Source: Alteromonadaceae bacterium (GTDB taxonomy: Bacteria; Pseudomonadota; Gammaproteobacteria; Enterobacterales; Alteromonadaceae). Taken from it: a stretch of 45,203 bases of DNA. Where the stretch lies: assembly GCA_002691625.1 (NCBI GenBank), contig NZIK01000039.1, positions 15,734 through 60,936 of the forward strand. Direction: 5' to 3'. Below, piece by piece: positions 34,171 to 43,196 of the stretch (positions are counted from its first letter, which is position 1; each line of letters begins with the position of its first letter). A program made the position numbers and the translations under genes. Below the pieces are notes generated by a model, which was given only the letters and a program-made list of their open reading frames with translations, did not search any database and was not told the DNA's origin.

Positions 34171-34390
34171 TGCAATTCTCCAGAAATCCTTTGGCTTTTG
34201 CAGATAACGAGGTTGAGAGTTGTGAATTTGCTCAGGCCTGCCGAGTTACTTCCTTTCGACATTTGAGCAAATCGTATACTTACTATACCGGTTAACAGCT
34301 AAATGTACATCCTTTGTACAGCAAAAATTACAATACCAATATAGCTATTTCGGTATACAAATCAACATTTTGAATATTATCAGGACGGCT

Positions 34391-35176
34391 TTATACGTTT
34401 TTGATGTACACATCGAAGCGATGTTTCTTACTGGCGATTGCCATAGAAGGTTTATGATTGGCCAGCAGTGGTGCACTGTTAGGGCGCTTTACCACCACCC
34501 TCTTTGCGGCTGCATGAAGCGCTGCAGGTAAAAGCAAATCGGCATCTTCATCGGCGCCGAGCATCAGCTGGAACAGGCGCATTTCCTTTTTTACCAATGC
34601 CGACTTTTTGCGGTGGGGGAACATGGGGTCAAGATACACTGCATCCACGCTACCCGCTGCCAGTTGCTGCATGTAATCGCAGCTGTTGGCATGGTATAGC
34701 ACAAATTGTTTGGCCAGCTCTGGTTCCTGCACGGCGAGACGACGCAGGCCATCTGCTAACAACAAATAAGCCACCGGTGAGCGCTCAATCATAATTACAT
34801 TGGCCCCCAGTGCGGCCAGAACAAATGCATCCCGCCCCAGCCCCGGCGTAGCATCCAGAACGGTAAGTGGTTGGTTGGCTTTTATGCCCACGGCTTTAGC
34901 CACCGGCTCTTTACTGCCACCACCGTGCTGGCGCCGATACTGACTTTGGCCTGACAGAAAATCCACATTCACGCCGTTACTGTTGGCCACCGTCAAATCC
35001 ATTAACTGCAGGGTCTCGTCAACGATCTCCAAAACCAGCGACTGCTCGCCTGAATCCTCACTCTCGGGTTTGACACCCACCGAACTGGTCAGCGAGATTA
35101 ATTGTAGCTCAACCTCGGAAGGCGCGGCCAATTGCTGCGCTGAAAGCCTCAGATACGGTAACTCAGGCATGCCCAT
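34391..35176 (-). CDS. rsmJ: 16S rRNA m2G1516 methyltransferase RsmJ
   Basis: The 261-residue SAM-dependent methyltransferase has the SAM-binding motif LDATPGLGRDAFVLAALGANV and the catalytic YLDPMFPHRKKSALVKKEMR, both diagnostic of RsmJ (YhiQ). It methylates N2 of G1516 in the small ribosomal subunit. AAGGAG lies 4 nt before ATG 35176, and its start overlaps the 3' end of recG by 14 nt, so it is translated from the recG transcript. Confidence 0.95.
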   Translation of the reverse strand: MGMPELPYLRLSAQQLAAPSEVELQLISLTSSVGVKPESEDSGEQSLVLEIVDETLQLMDLTVANSNGVNVDFLSGQSQYRRQHGGGSKEPVAKAVGIKANQPLTVLDATPGLGRDAFVLAALGANVIMIERSPVAYLLLADGLRRLAVQEPELAKQFVLYHANSCDYMQQLAAGSVDAVYLDPMFPHRKKSALVKKEMRLFQLMLGADEDADLLLPAALHAAAKRVVVKRPNSAPLLANHKPSMAIASKKHRFDVYIKNV

Positions 35177-37244
35177 AATGCTCCTTCTGTCCTATCCAGC
35201 GGTTAATAATGGCCTGCGCCCGGGTCGGGTATTCTGCCCACAGGCGGTTGGCAATCTCCTGCACCTGTGGAATAAGCGGCGCGTCGCGTACAATATCAGC
35301 AATCTTTAACTCTGCGATGCCGGTTTGACGGGTGCCCATAAGCTCGCCCGGGCCTCTGATTTCAAGGTCTTGCTGGGCGATATAAAATCCGTCATTCGAC
35401 TCGCGCAATACCGCCAGGCGCTTGGTGGCCGTTTTCGATAACGGGCTTTGGTACATGAGTACACAGTGACTTTCCACCGCCCCCCGGCCAACCCGGCCCC
35501 GTAACTGATGAAGCTGGGCCAGACCCAGCCGTTCCGGGTTTTCAATAATCATTAAACTGGCATTGGGCACATCCACACCCACTTCAATCACCGTGGTAGC
35601 CACCAGTAAATCCAACTCTCCAGATTTGAAGGCCCCCATGATTTGTTGTTTTTCCGCAGCTTTTAACCGACCGTGTACCAGGCCTATTTTCAGGTCGGGC
35701 AGGGCGGTTTGTAAAATAACGGCCGTATCTTCAGCCGCCTGACACTGCAACACTTCAGACTCATCAATAAGCGTACACACCCAGTAAGCCTGACGCCCAT
35801 GCTGCTGACAAGCCTCGCGCACCCGCGCAATCACATCCGCGCGGCGGGAGTCAGGCAAAGCCACGGTTTTTACTGGTGTACGCCCGGGCGGTAGTTCGTC
35901 AATAATTGAGGTATCCAGGTCTGCATAAGCCGTCATGGCCAGCGTGCGGGGAATAGGGGTGGCGGTCATAATTAACTGATGGGGAAAACGCCCCTGCATC
36001 TCGCCTTTTTCACGCAGCGCCAACCGCTGATGTACGCCAAAACGGTGCTGCTCATCAACAATCACCAGCGCCAGCTGATCATAGGTTACCTGCTCCTGAA
36101 AAATAGCATGGGTGCCCACCAGCATTTGCACCTCACCACTTGCCAGACGCCCCAGCACTTCAGCGCGCTGCTTGCCTTTTAATTTACCGGCCAGCCAGCC
36201 CACTTCAATGCCTAGCGGTGCCAGCCAGTCCCGGAAGTTATTGGCATGTTGTTCTGCTAACAGTTCGGTGGGCGCCATGAGCGCGCCCTGATAACCGCCG
36301 CCAATGGCCGATAGCGCTGCCAGTGCGGCAACCAGGGTTTTACCAGAACCTACGTCGCCCTGTACCAGCCGCATCATGGGTCGGCTGCGCGCCATGTCTT
36401 GCTGAATATCCGCGGTTACCCGCTGCTGGGCCCCTGTGGGGGTAAATGGCAGGGCGGCGAGTAATTTATCTACCAGTGCATGATCAACGTTTATCGCAAT
36501 ACCCGGCTGTGCATCGCTTTGCTGACGTACTTTTAGCACACTTAAATGCTGAGCCAGCAGTTCTTCCAGGATAAGGCGCATCTGCGCCGGGTGCTCACCG
36601 TTTTCGAGTTCCTGTAGCGCAACGTCTGGTGGCGGACGATGCACCAGCGTAAGCGCTTCTTTCAGGCTGACCTGTTGCTGATACATGCCGTCGGGTAATA
36701 AGTCGGTCAGGCCGCCCTTGTTGAGAATTTCCAGTGCCTGCTCGGTAAGGTTGCGTAAGGTAAGCTGTTTTACGCCCTCGGTAGTTGGATATACCGGAGT
36801 GAGGGTTTCTTCCATGGGCGCGGCATCTTCTTCAATCAGCATAAACTCAGGGTGCATCATTTCGAGCCCCCACTTGCCGGTACGCACTTCACCAAAGGCG
36901 CGGATCTGATTGCCGGGCGACATCATGGTGCGCTGCAAGGCGCCAAAATGAAAAAATCGCAGCGTAATGGTGCCGGTACCATCGGAGAGTTTCACTACCA
37001 GCATGCGCTTTTTACCGTACTGGATATCGGCCGATTTAACTTCACCAAGAATACTGACGTGCGTGAAAGGCAAGCAATCGCCAATGGGATAGATACGGGT
37101 GCGGTCTTCATAGCGTGCAGGCAGATGAAAGAGCACATCCTGCACAGTTACCAGATTGATTTTTGCCAGTTTCTCCGCCACCTTGGCCCCCACCCCTTTT
37201 AATTGGGTAATGGGCATGGTAGCAAGAGGCTGTTCAGACCGCAT
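35163..37244 (-). CDS. recG: ATP-dependent DNA helicase RecG
   Basis: The 693-residue branch-migration helicase reverses stalled replication forks and resolves recombination intermediates. An N-terminal wedge/OB domain (PITQLKGVGAKVAEKLAKINL, HLPARYEDRTRIYPIG) precedes Walker A GDVGSGKT, the DEQH box in VIVDEQHRFG and the C-terminal QLRGRVGRG motif VI. ATG 37244 (AAGGA upstream) gives exactly the E. coli length; a 703-residue reading from 37274 has no ribosome binding site. It is separated here from spoT by several unrelated genes. Confidence 0.97.
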   Translation of the reverse strand: MRSEQPLATMPITQLKGVGAKVAEKLAKINLVTVQDVLFHLPARYEDRTRIYPIGDCLPFTHVSILGEVKSADIQYGKKRMLVVKLSDGTGTITLRFFHFGALQRTMMSPGNQIRAFGEVRTGKWGLEMMHPEFMLIEEDAAPMEETLTPVYPTTEGVKQLTLRNLTEQALEILNKGGLTDLLPDGMYQQQVSLKEALTLVHRPPPDVALQELENGEHPAQMRLILEELLAQHLSVLKVRQQSDAQPGIAINVDHALVDKLLAALPFTPTGAQQRVTADIQQDMARSRPMMRLVQGDVGSGKTLVAALAALSAIGGGYQGALMAPTELLAEQHANNFRDWLAPLGIEVGWLAGKLKGKQRAEVLGRLASGEVQMLVGTHAIFQEQVTYDQLALVIVDEQHRFGVHQRLALREKGEMQGRFPHQLIMTATPIPRTLAMTAYADLDTSIIDELPPGRTPVKTVALPDSRRADVIARVREACQQHGRQAYWVCTLIDESEVLQCQAAEDTAVILQTALPDLKIGLVHGRLKAAEKQQIMGAFKSGELDLLVATTVIEVGVDVPNASLMIIENPERLGLAQLHQLRGRVGRGAVESHCVLMYQSPLSKTATKRLAVLRESNDGFYIAQQDLEIRGPGELMGTRQTGIAELKIADIVRDAPLIPQVQEIANRLWAEYPTRAQAIINRWIGQKEHYGHA

Positions 37245-37421
37245 ATGAGTGTCATTCCTTACTTTTAGGGGCATATTAAATCAAGCGCTTAGCCATTGCG
37301 AGCATCAATCATCCTGTGCTCGGTTTCGGGACGGGCTACTACTTTAATTAGCCTAAAGTACTCTTTCGCCAGAACCCCCTCAGTCTATAGTTAATAAACC
37401 ATCAACTTTTCGGATGCCGCC

Positions 37422-37988
37422 ATGAACCTTCTCTCTCTTACCACACTGCTATTAGCTCTGACAGGCTTTAGCCACTCAGTCGCTGTAGCGCAGGCCAATG
37501 ACCCGCTCTCAGGTGAGAAGCGTATTATATTAAAAGGCAACAAGGGCGAGCAACTGGACATCGGCAGAGTCAACTTCACCCCCGGAGCTAAAGGGATTCA
37601 CTACACCCTCACTATCGACCACGACCATTTTACCGATTATTTTTTGTCGATGAAGGAAATGAAATGCCTGGAAGGCCCCGAGCTGTGGTGTCATCTGCCT
37701 TACCCTTACGACCAGCCGCGCACGGTGACTACGGATGATTTTAGCTGGCTGGCGCACGATCTGCTATTTATGTACAAGAAAAAAGGCGAGTTTGGCGCTA
37801 ACTTCTGGAATGGTATTTACTACAAGATGAGCCTTCAGGACGATCGGATCACCGGCATGGCACAGGCGGTGGACTTAAATCAGCTCGCGGCGCCCCCGGA
37901 TGATCTCACTACACCACCTTTTGGCGAATTTGAACGCACTGACATTGAACCTCAGCCGCGCTTTTTACCCTTTGTGGAAATTCGCTGA
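37422..37988 (+). CDS. Predicted periplasmic or secreted hypothetical protein
   Basis: The 188-residue protein has a clear signal peptide (MNLLSLTTLLLALTGFSHSVAVAQA, cleavage near residue 25). The mature part is rich in aromatic residues (HYTLTIDHDHFTDYFLSMKEMKCLEG, WCHLPYPYDQPR, NFWNGIYYKMSL) and has two cysteines 10 residues apart that could form a disulfide. I do not recognise a family or function. It is divergent from recG and about 40 bp upstream of the PaiB-like gene on the same strand. Confidence 0.75.
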   Translation: MNLLSLTTLLLALTGFSHSVAVAQANDPLSGEKRIILKGNKGEQLDIGRVNFTPGAKGIHYTLTIDHDHFTDYFLSMKEMKCLEGPELWCHLPYPYDQPRTVTTDDFSWLAHDLLFMYKKKGEFGANFWNGIYYKMSLQDDRITGMAQAVDLNQLAAPPDDLTTPPFGEFERTDIEPQPRFLPFVEIR

Positions 37989-38030
37989 TCACGTATTATC
38001 AAAGGCCAATCCTGATGTTCGAGAGTCTTT

Positions 38031-38645
38031 ATGTTTGTCCCGTCGGCGTTTTCTTTTACCGATACCGTAGCCCAGTTAGCTTTTATTAAAGCCCACTCTT
38101 TCGCGCTGATAACCACGCCCGATCTGCAGACAACCCATATGCCGCTGCTGGTAAGACAAGAAGGTGACAGCCTCTTTATGATAGGCCATATGGCGCGTGC
38201 CAACCGGCACTGGCAGGCGTTGGATAATACTCCGGTAGTTGCCGTGTTTAGCGGCCCTCACGCCTACATCTCACCTAAGTGGTACGCCAGCGAACCCAAT
38301 GTGCCTACCTGGAATTATGTGGCGGTTCATGCCAAAGGCAGGGTAAGTGTTATGAATGATGAGGCATTACCCGCAGCGCTCAACGAGCTTATGCAGGCTT
38401 TTGAGCCTGATTACAATCCTGAAACGCTCGATACAGCACTCATCGACTACCAGCAAAAACTGATCCGCGGTATTGTCGGTATTGAGATTAAAGTAGACTG
38501 CTTGCAGGGTGTACGCAAACTCGGTCAGCACAAAAACGCCGCTGATATGGCCGGGGTTTGTGAGGGACTAAAAACCAGCGGCGACCATGAATCACTGGCG
38601 CTGCTCGACTACATGCAGCGCCACGGTATTGGCTACGCAGATTAA
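38031..38645 (+). CDS. PaiB-like FMN-binding protein
   Basis: The 204-residue protein matches the PaiB family (split-barrel flavin fold): MFVPSAFSFTD at the start, the GPHAYISPKWYASEPNVPTWNY motif around residues 81-102, and a C-terminal IVGIEIKVDCLQGVRKLGQHK segment. Bacillus PaiB was described as a negative regulator of sporulation and protease genes, but most relatives are probably FMN- or haem-binding enzymes. No cytochrome or acetyltransferase (PaiA) partner is next to it. The stop overlaps the convergent redoxin gene by 4 nt. Confidence 0.9.
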   Translation: MFVPSAFSFTDTVAQLAFIKAHSFALITTPDLQTTHMPLLVRQEGDSLFMIGHMARANRHWQALDNTPVVAVFSGPHAYISPKWYASEPNVPTWNYVAVHAKGRVSVMNDEALPAALNELMQAFEPDYNPETLDTALIDYQQKLIRGIVGIEIKVDCLQGVRKLGQHKNAADMAGVCEGLKTSGDHESLALLDYMQRHGIGYAD

Positions 38646-39268
38646 CGCTCGCTGGCCAGTGCTTCAGCCACCGACAAAATTAGTGTAGCCGATGGGCGCA
38701 CTTTAAAGTCAGGGTTTACATAAGTGAACTCGATAAGCCCCTGTTGATTTACGATGAATATGCCTGGTGCTGGCAGTACTGGGGTACCGGTTTCATCTTT
38801 GGTCAGGGGAATATTATAGCCGGCATATTTTTGTGCAGTGGCATCATCTACATAAAAGCCAATGCCAAATTCACGCAAGGCATCCAGTTTAACGTCTGAC
38901 AACTGCTGAACTTTGATTTCGGTTTCGAGTTCCTGAGATTGCAGCGCTGCCGGCGTTTGCGGTGAAATCGCGAGGATTTGGTAGCCTAATTCCAGCAATT
39001 GGTCTTCAATTGTCTGTAGCTCGCCAAACTGACGATTACAGTAAGGGCACCAGCCACCACGATAAAACAGAATGATGGCGGGTTTATTCATGGTCAGCGC
39101 ATTCAGGCTTACCGGACTACCATCCGGAAATTGCAGGGTTACAGCCGGCACTTTCATACCATTTAGCAGCGGGGTAACGGAGTTAGCCTCAGGTGCTAAC
39201 TGTTTGGCAGAAACACCCAGTGGCAGCAATATACACAGCAGGATAAAGAAAAACTTTTGTCGCATCAT
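38642..39268 (-). CDS. Exported AhpC/TSA-family redoxin
   Basis: The 208-residue protein has a signal peptide (FFFILLCILLPLGVSA) and a thioredoxin-like domain with a CxxC centre (GGWCPYCNRQFGELQ) and a typical AhpC/TSA layout (PAIILFYRGG, LAISPQTPAAL, GIFIVNQQGLIEF). It is probably a periplasmic thiol peroxidase or disulfide reductase. ATG 39268 is preferred (GAG 6 nt upstream, signal peptide follows at once) over a TTG at 39310 that overlaps the upstream terminator. Confidence 0.88.
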   Translation of the reverse strand: MMRQKFFFILLCILLPLGVSAKQLAPEANSVTPLLNGMKVPAVTLQFPDGSPVSLNALTMNKPAIILFYRGGWCPYCNRQFGELQTIEDQLLELGYQILAISPQTPAALQSQELETEIKVQQLSDVKLDALREFGIGFYVDDATAQKYAGYNIPLTKDETGTPVLPAPGIFIVNQQGLIEFTYVNPDFKVRPSATLILSVAEALASER

Positions 39269-39296
39269 TGTTCTCGTTAAATAAGCATTAGAAACC

Positions 39297-39322
39297 AAAA
39301 AGACCCGCAAGCGGGTCTTTTT
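39297..39322. terminator. Bidirectional intrinsic terminator after ridA
   Basis: AAAAAGACCCGC and GCGGGTCTTTTT form a 12-bp stem with a 2-nt apparent loop and have T tracts in both directions. It lies about 47 nt beyond the ridA stop on the minus strand and ends the spoT-ridA transcript. Confidence 0.92.
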
Positions 39323-39368
39323 CTTTCAGTACCATTTTATCTAAGCTATCAATGGCTGCTGACAGCTA

Positions 39369-39755
39369 TCACTCCGGCAGTTCCATCACGCCGTCGATTT
39401 CTATTTGAGCGCCTTTAGGTAACTCTTTAATACCAATTGCTGCGCGTGCAGGATAAGGCTTGGCAAAGTACTTAGACATAATTTCGTTTACCGTGGCGAA
39501 ATGGCCAAGGTCAAGTAAGTAAATGTTTACTTTCACCAGATCATTAGTGGTACCGCCAGCAGCTTCACACACGGCTTTGATATTCTCGAACACCTGAGTG
39601 GCCTGCTCGGCAAAATCCTGGGATACCAGTTCCATCGTGGCTGGTACTAATGGGATCTGACCAGACAAGTACACAGTAGTGCCGGCTTTGACCGCCTGAC
39701 TGTATGTACCAATTGCAGCTGGCGCGTTATCAGTTTGAATAATCGACTTTGCCAT
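39369..39755 (-). CDS. ridA: RidA, reactive enamine/imine deaminase
   Basis: The 128-residue protein of the YjgF/YER057c/UK114 family hydrolyses 2-aminoacrylate and related imines formed by PLP enzymes such as threonine dehydratase. Typical stretches are [37 protein letters not shown] and [16 protein letters not shown], in which the Arg binds the substrate carboxylate. AAGGA precedes the ATG. It lies 16 bp downstream of spoT, a frequent gammaproteobacterial arrangement. Confidence 0.97.
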   Translation of the reverse strand: MAKSIIQTDNAPAAIGTYSQAVKAGTTVYLSGQIPLVPATMELVSQDFAEQATQVFENIKAVCEAAGGTTNDLVKVNIYLLDLGHFATVNEIMSKYFAKPYPARAAIGIKELPKGAQIEIDGVMELPE

Positions 39756-39771
39756 GATGAGTCCTTCTCAA

Positions 39772-41880
39772 TTAATGATGTCGCGACTGGCTGTGTCGCG
39801 ACACCCGTTGTACTTCCGGCATGATACGAATTTTACGCATGACGTTGGCCAGATGTACGCGGTTATAAGTGGTTAATTCAAGATCTACAAAGTAGATATT
39901 GCTTTCTTTTTCCTCGGTTTGCAGCCCAATAATGTTTGAGTCGCACGAGGCAATGTTATTGGTCAGTGTAGCCAGTGTACCCTGATGATTAAACAGCTCA
40001 ATACGTAATGACGCTTTAAACTCACCCTGAGGCTCTTCATCCCAGGTCATTTGCAGTACCCGCTGCGGCTCTTCTTTTGCCAGCTTACGGATATTCGGAC
40101 AACCATTCTGGTGAATAGTCATGCCTTTACCCGGGCTTAGCACCGAGACGATTTCGTCATCCGGAATGGGGTGGCAGCATCGTGCATAAGTCACCAGCAG
40201 GCCTTCCGTACCACGAATAGCCACATTGCCTTTCTTATCCGGAATATCTTCGTTCTCGCCTAACAGACGACGAGCCACAATAGCGCTTAACTCATTACCC
40301 AGGCCAATATCCACCAGCATGTCCTCAAAGGATTCATGCTTGGTTTCTGCTACCACGCGGTCGACCGACTCCTGACTGATATCGTCCAGTTTAACCGCGC
40401 CCAGCGCGTGGCGTAACAAGCGGTTACCCATTGTCAGGGCTTCCTGTGAACGCTGTTTGCGCAGGTATTGGCGGATGCGCGTGCGCGCTCTGGCACTGAC
40501 CACAAAATTCAGCCAGTTAGCATTTGGTTTAGCTCGTGGTGAGGTAATGATTTCTACCGTCTGACCATTTTGTAACGGCTTGCTTAAACTATAATTGCGC
40601 CGCTCTACCCGCACGCCTACACAAGTATTACCAATATCAGAATGCACTGCATAGGCAAAATCCACTGCCGTGGCGCCAGCCGGTAATTCAATAATCCGCC
40701 CGTCCGGGGTAAACACGTAAATCTCATCCGGGAACAGGTCGGTTTTAACGCTTTCAATAAACTCAAAAGACGAACTGGCACTTTGCTGCAGCTCCAATAG
40801 CGACTGCATCCATTTACGGGCCCGTAGCTGGGCAGTGGTACCATCGCTGGATTCTTTGTACATCCAGTGGGCAGCAACCCCTTTATCAGCCATTTGATCC
40901 ATGGCCTGGGTGCGGATCTGTACTTCCACAGGAATACCGTGAGGCCCCACCAAAGAGGTATGCAACGACTGATAACCATTGGTCCGCGGAATCGCAATAT
41001 AGTCTTTAAAGCGTGTTTCAATGGGCTTGTACAGCCCGTGCATAGCACCTAGCGAGCGGTAGCAGTCGTCCACCGAATTTACCACAATGCGGAAGGCATA
41101 GATGTCCATGACTTCATTGAACATCTTCTCTTTGTTCTTCATTTTGCGGTAAATAGAATAGAGGTGTTTTTCACGGCCGACTACGGTGGCTTCAATATTG
41201 TAGCCCTCCAGGCGGGTGCCTAGCTCCTGACGAATATTCTCGATGATCTCTTTACGATTACCCCGCGCTTGTTTCACCGCTGATTTCAGAGCACGGTGAC
41301 GCATGGGATACATGGCCTGGAAGCCAAGATCTTCCAGTTCATTTTTAATATCGTGAATACCCAGGCGATGGGCAATAGGCGAATAGATTTCCAGGGTTTC
41401 CAGCGCGATACGACGACGCTTATCCGGACGTAGCGAGCCCAGTGTACGCATGTTGTGCGTGCGGTCGGCCAGCTTGATCAGGATAACGCGGATATCCTGC
41501 ACCATGGCCATCATCATTTTACGAAAGTTTTCGGCCTGGGCTTCCTGCTTACTGCTAAAGGCAATCTTATCGAGCTTACTGACACCTTCCACTAAATCAG
41601 CCACTGTGCCGCCAAAGGCTTCGGCCAGATCTTCCTGGCTGTAGTGGGTATCTTCAATCACGTCGTGCAGGAGTGCCGCCATGAGGGTTTCATGGTCGAG
41701 GTGCATGTCGGCCAGAATGCTGGTCACCGCAACCGGATGGGTGATGTACGGATCACCACTTGATCGCATCTGACCATCATGGGCTTCATGTGCCAATACA
41801 AATGCATCCTGAACGAGTTGAACCCGTTCCGGTGGCAGGTATTCGGCGATCTTTTGTTTTAACCCTTCAAACAGATACAC
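39772..41880 (-). CDS. spoT: Bifunctional (p)ppGpp synthetase/hydrolase SpoT
   Basis: The 702-residue stringent-response enzyme has an N-terminal HD hydrolase domain (SSGDPYITHPVAV and ALLHDVIEDT), a nucleotidyltransferase domain (GREKHLYSIYRKMKNK, DIYAFRIVV), a TGS domain (VFTPDGRIIELPAGATAVDFAYAVHS) and a C-terminal ACT domain. The start codon is GTG 41880 (VYLFEGLK), which matches the family N-terminus; non-ATG starts are also known for E. coli spoT. It lies downstream of rpoZ but behind a terminator. Confidence 0.97.
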   Translation of the reverse strand: MYLFEGLKQKIAEYLPPERVQLVQDAFVLAHEAHDGQMRSSGDPYITHPVAVTSILADMHLDHETLMAALLHDVIEDTHYSQEDLAEAFGGTVADLVEGVSKLDKIAFSSKQEAQAENFRKMMMAMVQDIRVILIKLADRTHNMRTLGSLRPDKRRRIALETLEIYSPIAHRLGIHDIKNELEDLGFQAMYPMRHRALKSAVKQARGNRKEIIENIRQELGTRLEGYNIEATVVGREKHLYSIYRKMKNKEKMFNEVMDIYAFRIVVNSVDDCYRSLGAMHGLYKPIETRFKDYIAIPRTNGYQSLHTSLVGPHGIPVEVQIRTQAMDQMADKGVAAHWMYKESSDGTTAQLRARKWMQSLLELQQSASSSFEFIESVKTDLFPDEIYVFTPDGRIIELPAGATAVDFAYAVHSDIGNTCVGVRVERRNYSLSKPLQNGQTVEIITSPRAKPNANWLNFVVSARARTRIRQYLRKQRSQEALTMGNRLLRHALGAVKLDDISQESVDRVVAETKHESFEDMLVDIGLGNELSAIVARRLLGENEDIPDKKGNVAIRGTEGLLVTYARCCHPIPDDEIVSVLSPGKGMTIHQNGCPNIRKLAKEEPQRVLQMTWDEEPQGEFKASLRIELFNHQGTLATLTNNIASCDSNIIGLQTEEKESNIYFVDLELTTYNRVHLANVMRKIRIMPEVQRVSRHSQSRHH

Positions 41881-41949
41881 GTGTGTAGCGTATTTCCAAT
41901 AATTTCAAGCGTTTTTCAAGAATACGGTGAAACGCGTCGGTTTCCAACG

Positions 41950-41986
41950 AAAAACGCCAGTGTTTCTTATAAAAGACACACTGGCG
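41950..41986 (-). terminator. Intrinsic terminator between rpoZ and spoT
   Basis: On the minus strand CGCCAGTGT pairs perfectly with ACACTGGCG across a 14-nt loop that can pair further, then TTTTT follows. It is 33 nt beyond the rpoZ stop. spoT must use read-through or a promoter in the remaining 70 bp. Confidence 0.85.
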
Positions 41987-42018
41987 CTGTCAATTTGTGC
42001 TTCCGAGGGCTAGCCGAT

Positions 42019-42291
42019 TTACTGATCAGACAGAATATTTGCAACTGATGCAAACTCAGCGTGCTCCTGATCCTGCTGGTCACGCAGGTCATCTTGCTCA
42101 AGGGTTTCAGCAGTGACTAATCCTTTCTCGATTTCGCGCAGTGCGATAACCGTAGGCTTATCATTACTTACATCAACCATTGGATCTTTGCCTTCTGTGG
42201 CGATTTGGCGGGCACGACGTGCAGCAACCAATACCAGATCAAAACGGTTACCAACTTTATCTACTGCATCTTCGACTGTTACGCGAGCCAT
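42019..42291 (-). CDS. rpoZ: RNA polymerase omega subunit
   Basis: The 90-residue protein begins [20 protein letters not shown] and contains [15 protein letters not shown], the conserved core that latches the beta' subunit. ATG 42291 has GGAG 6 nt upstream and gives the normal omega length; an upstream extension of 22 residues in the same frame is not family-like. It sits between gmk and spoT in the classical order. Confidence 0.97.
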   Translation of the reverse strand: MARVTVEDAVDKVGNRFDLVLVAARRARQIATEGKDPMVDVSNDKPTVIALREIEKGLVTAETLEQDDLRDQQDQEHAEFASVANILSDQ

Positions 42292-42372
42292 GAAAATCTC
42301 CGATTCGAACAAAAATAATAAAAAATGGCCGCGTAGTATACAACAAGCCATACTCAATTAGGTAGTAATAAA

Positions 42373-43014
42373 TCACTCAGCGCTCAATAAACTCTCAATC
42401 AGCGACTGGTGACGGACTTTTTGCTTCGCCGTGCGTAAACGCTGGGCTTCAACAATGCAGCTTAACTCCTGCAAGGTTTCGGAAAACTCATCGTTAACCA
42501 GCACAAAATCAAATTCATCGTAATGCGACATTTCTGACACCGCTTCCGCCATGCGCTTATCAATCACGCTCTGCTCATCCTGACCACGCTTAACCAGTCT
42601 TTCGCGCAGCGTTTCAGTAGACGGTGGCAGAATAAATATACTGCAGGTATCAGGCATCAGGGCTTTCACCTGACGGGCGCCCTGCCAGTCGATATCCAAA
42701 AATACATCAATGCCCTGGCTCAGAGTATTTTCGATGGTAATGCGGGACGTCCCGTAGTAATTGCCGAAGACTTCGGCATATTCGAAGAATGCCTGCTGGG
42801 CAATCAGCGCTTCAAACTGCTCACGGGTGACAAAATGATAATGCTCACCATCCACTTCGCCGGGGCGGGGTGCCCGGGTAGTGTGCGACACAGACACCTG
42901 CTTCGGATTAAAGTTAACATCCGGCGCTTTAGACAATAGCGCTTTTATCAAACTGGATTTACCGGCACCGGACGGGGCCGCTAAAATAAACAGATTGCCG
43001 AGTTGTGTGGTCAT
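42373..43014 (-). CDS. gmk: Guanylate kinase
   Basis: The 213-residue enzyme phosphorylates GMP to GDP. The P-loop is [16 protein letters not shown] (residues about 11-26). The GMP-binding signature [22 protein letters not shown] and the [12 protein letters not shown] strand are intact. It is first in the gmk-rpoZ-spoT order and divergent from the hydrolase gene at 43193. Confidence 0.97.
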   Translation of the reverse strand: MTTQLGNLFILAAPSGAGKSSLIKALLSKAPDVNFNPKQVSVSHTTRAPRPGEVDGEHYHFVTREQFEALIAQQAFFEYAEVFGNYYGTSRITIENTLSQGIDVFLDIDWQGARQVKALMPDTCSIFILPPSTETLRERLVKRGQDEQSVIDKRMAEAVSEMSHYDEFDFVLVNDEFSETLQELSCIVEAQRLRTAKQKVRHQSLIESLLSAE

Positions 43015-43184
43015 AATGGTGTTCTATGCTTCATTTTTATGATGAGGTTATACCGCGAAAGTGTAGCACACTCGGCGTCGACATAAACGCCGCATCCACA
43101 ATATTCATCAATACCGGTAAGACCATTGTACCTGTGGTCGGTGAGTGTTAATTTTAATCTGTAATAACAACAGCAAAAGGAACT

Positions 43185-43196
43185 ATGGGTCAATGA
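43185..43196 (+). other. Three-codon upstream ORF overlapping the hydrolase start
   Basis: ATG GGT CAA TGA starts 4 nt after AAAGGA. Its stop codon overlaps the start of the hydrolase gene (ATGA at 43193-43196). It occupies the best-spaced position for the ribosome binding site, so hydrolase translation may depend on reinitiation. Confidence 0.4.

Noticed and set aside
34304..34320. TGTACA-TCCTT-TGTACA repeat upstream of rsmJ/CsgD-like region
   Set aside because: TGTACA is itself a palindrome, so two nearby copies in AT-rich DNA give weak evidence; no regulator can be tied to it.
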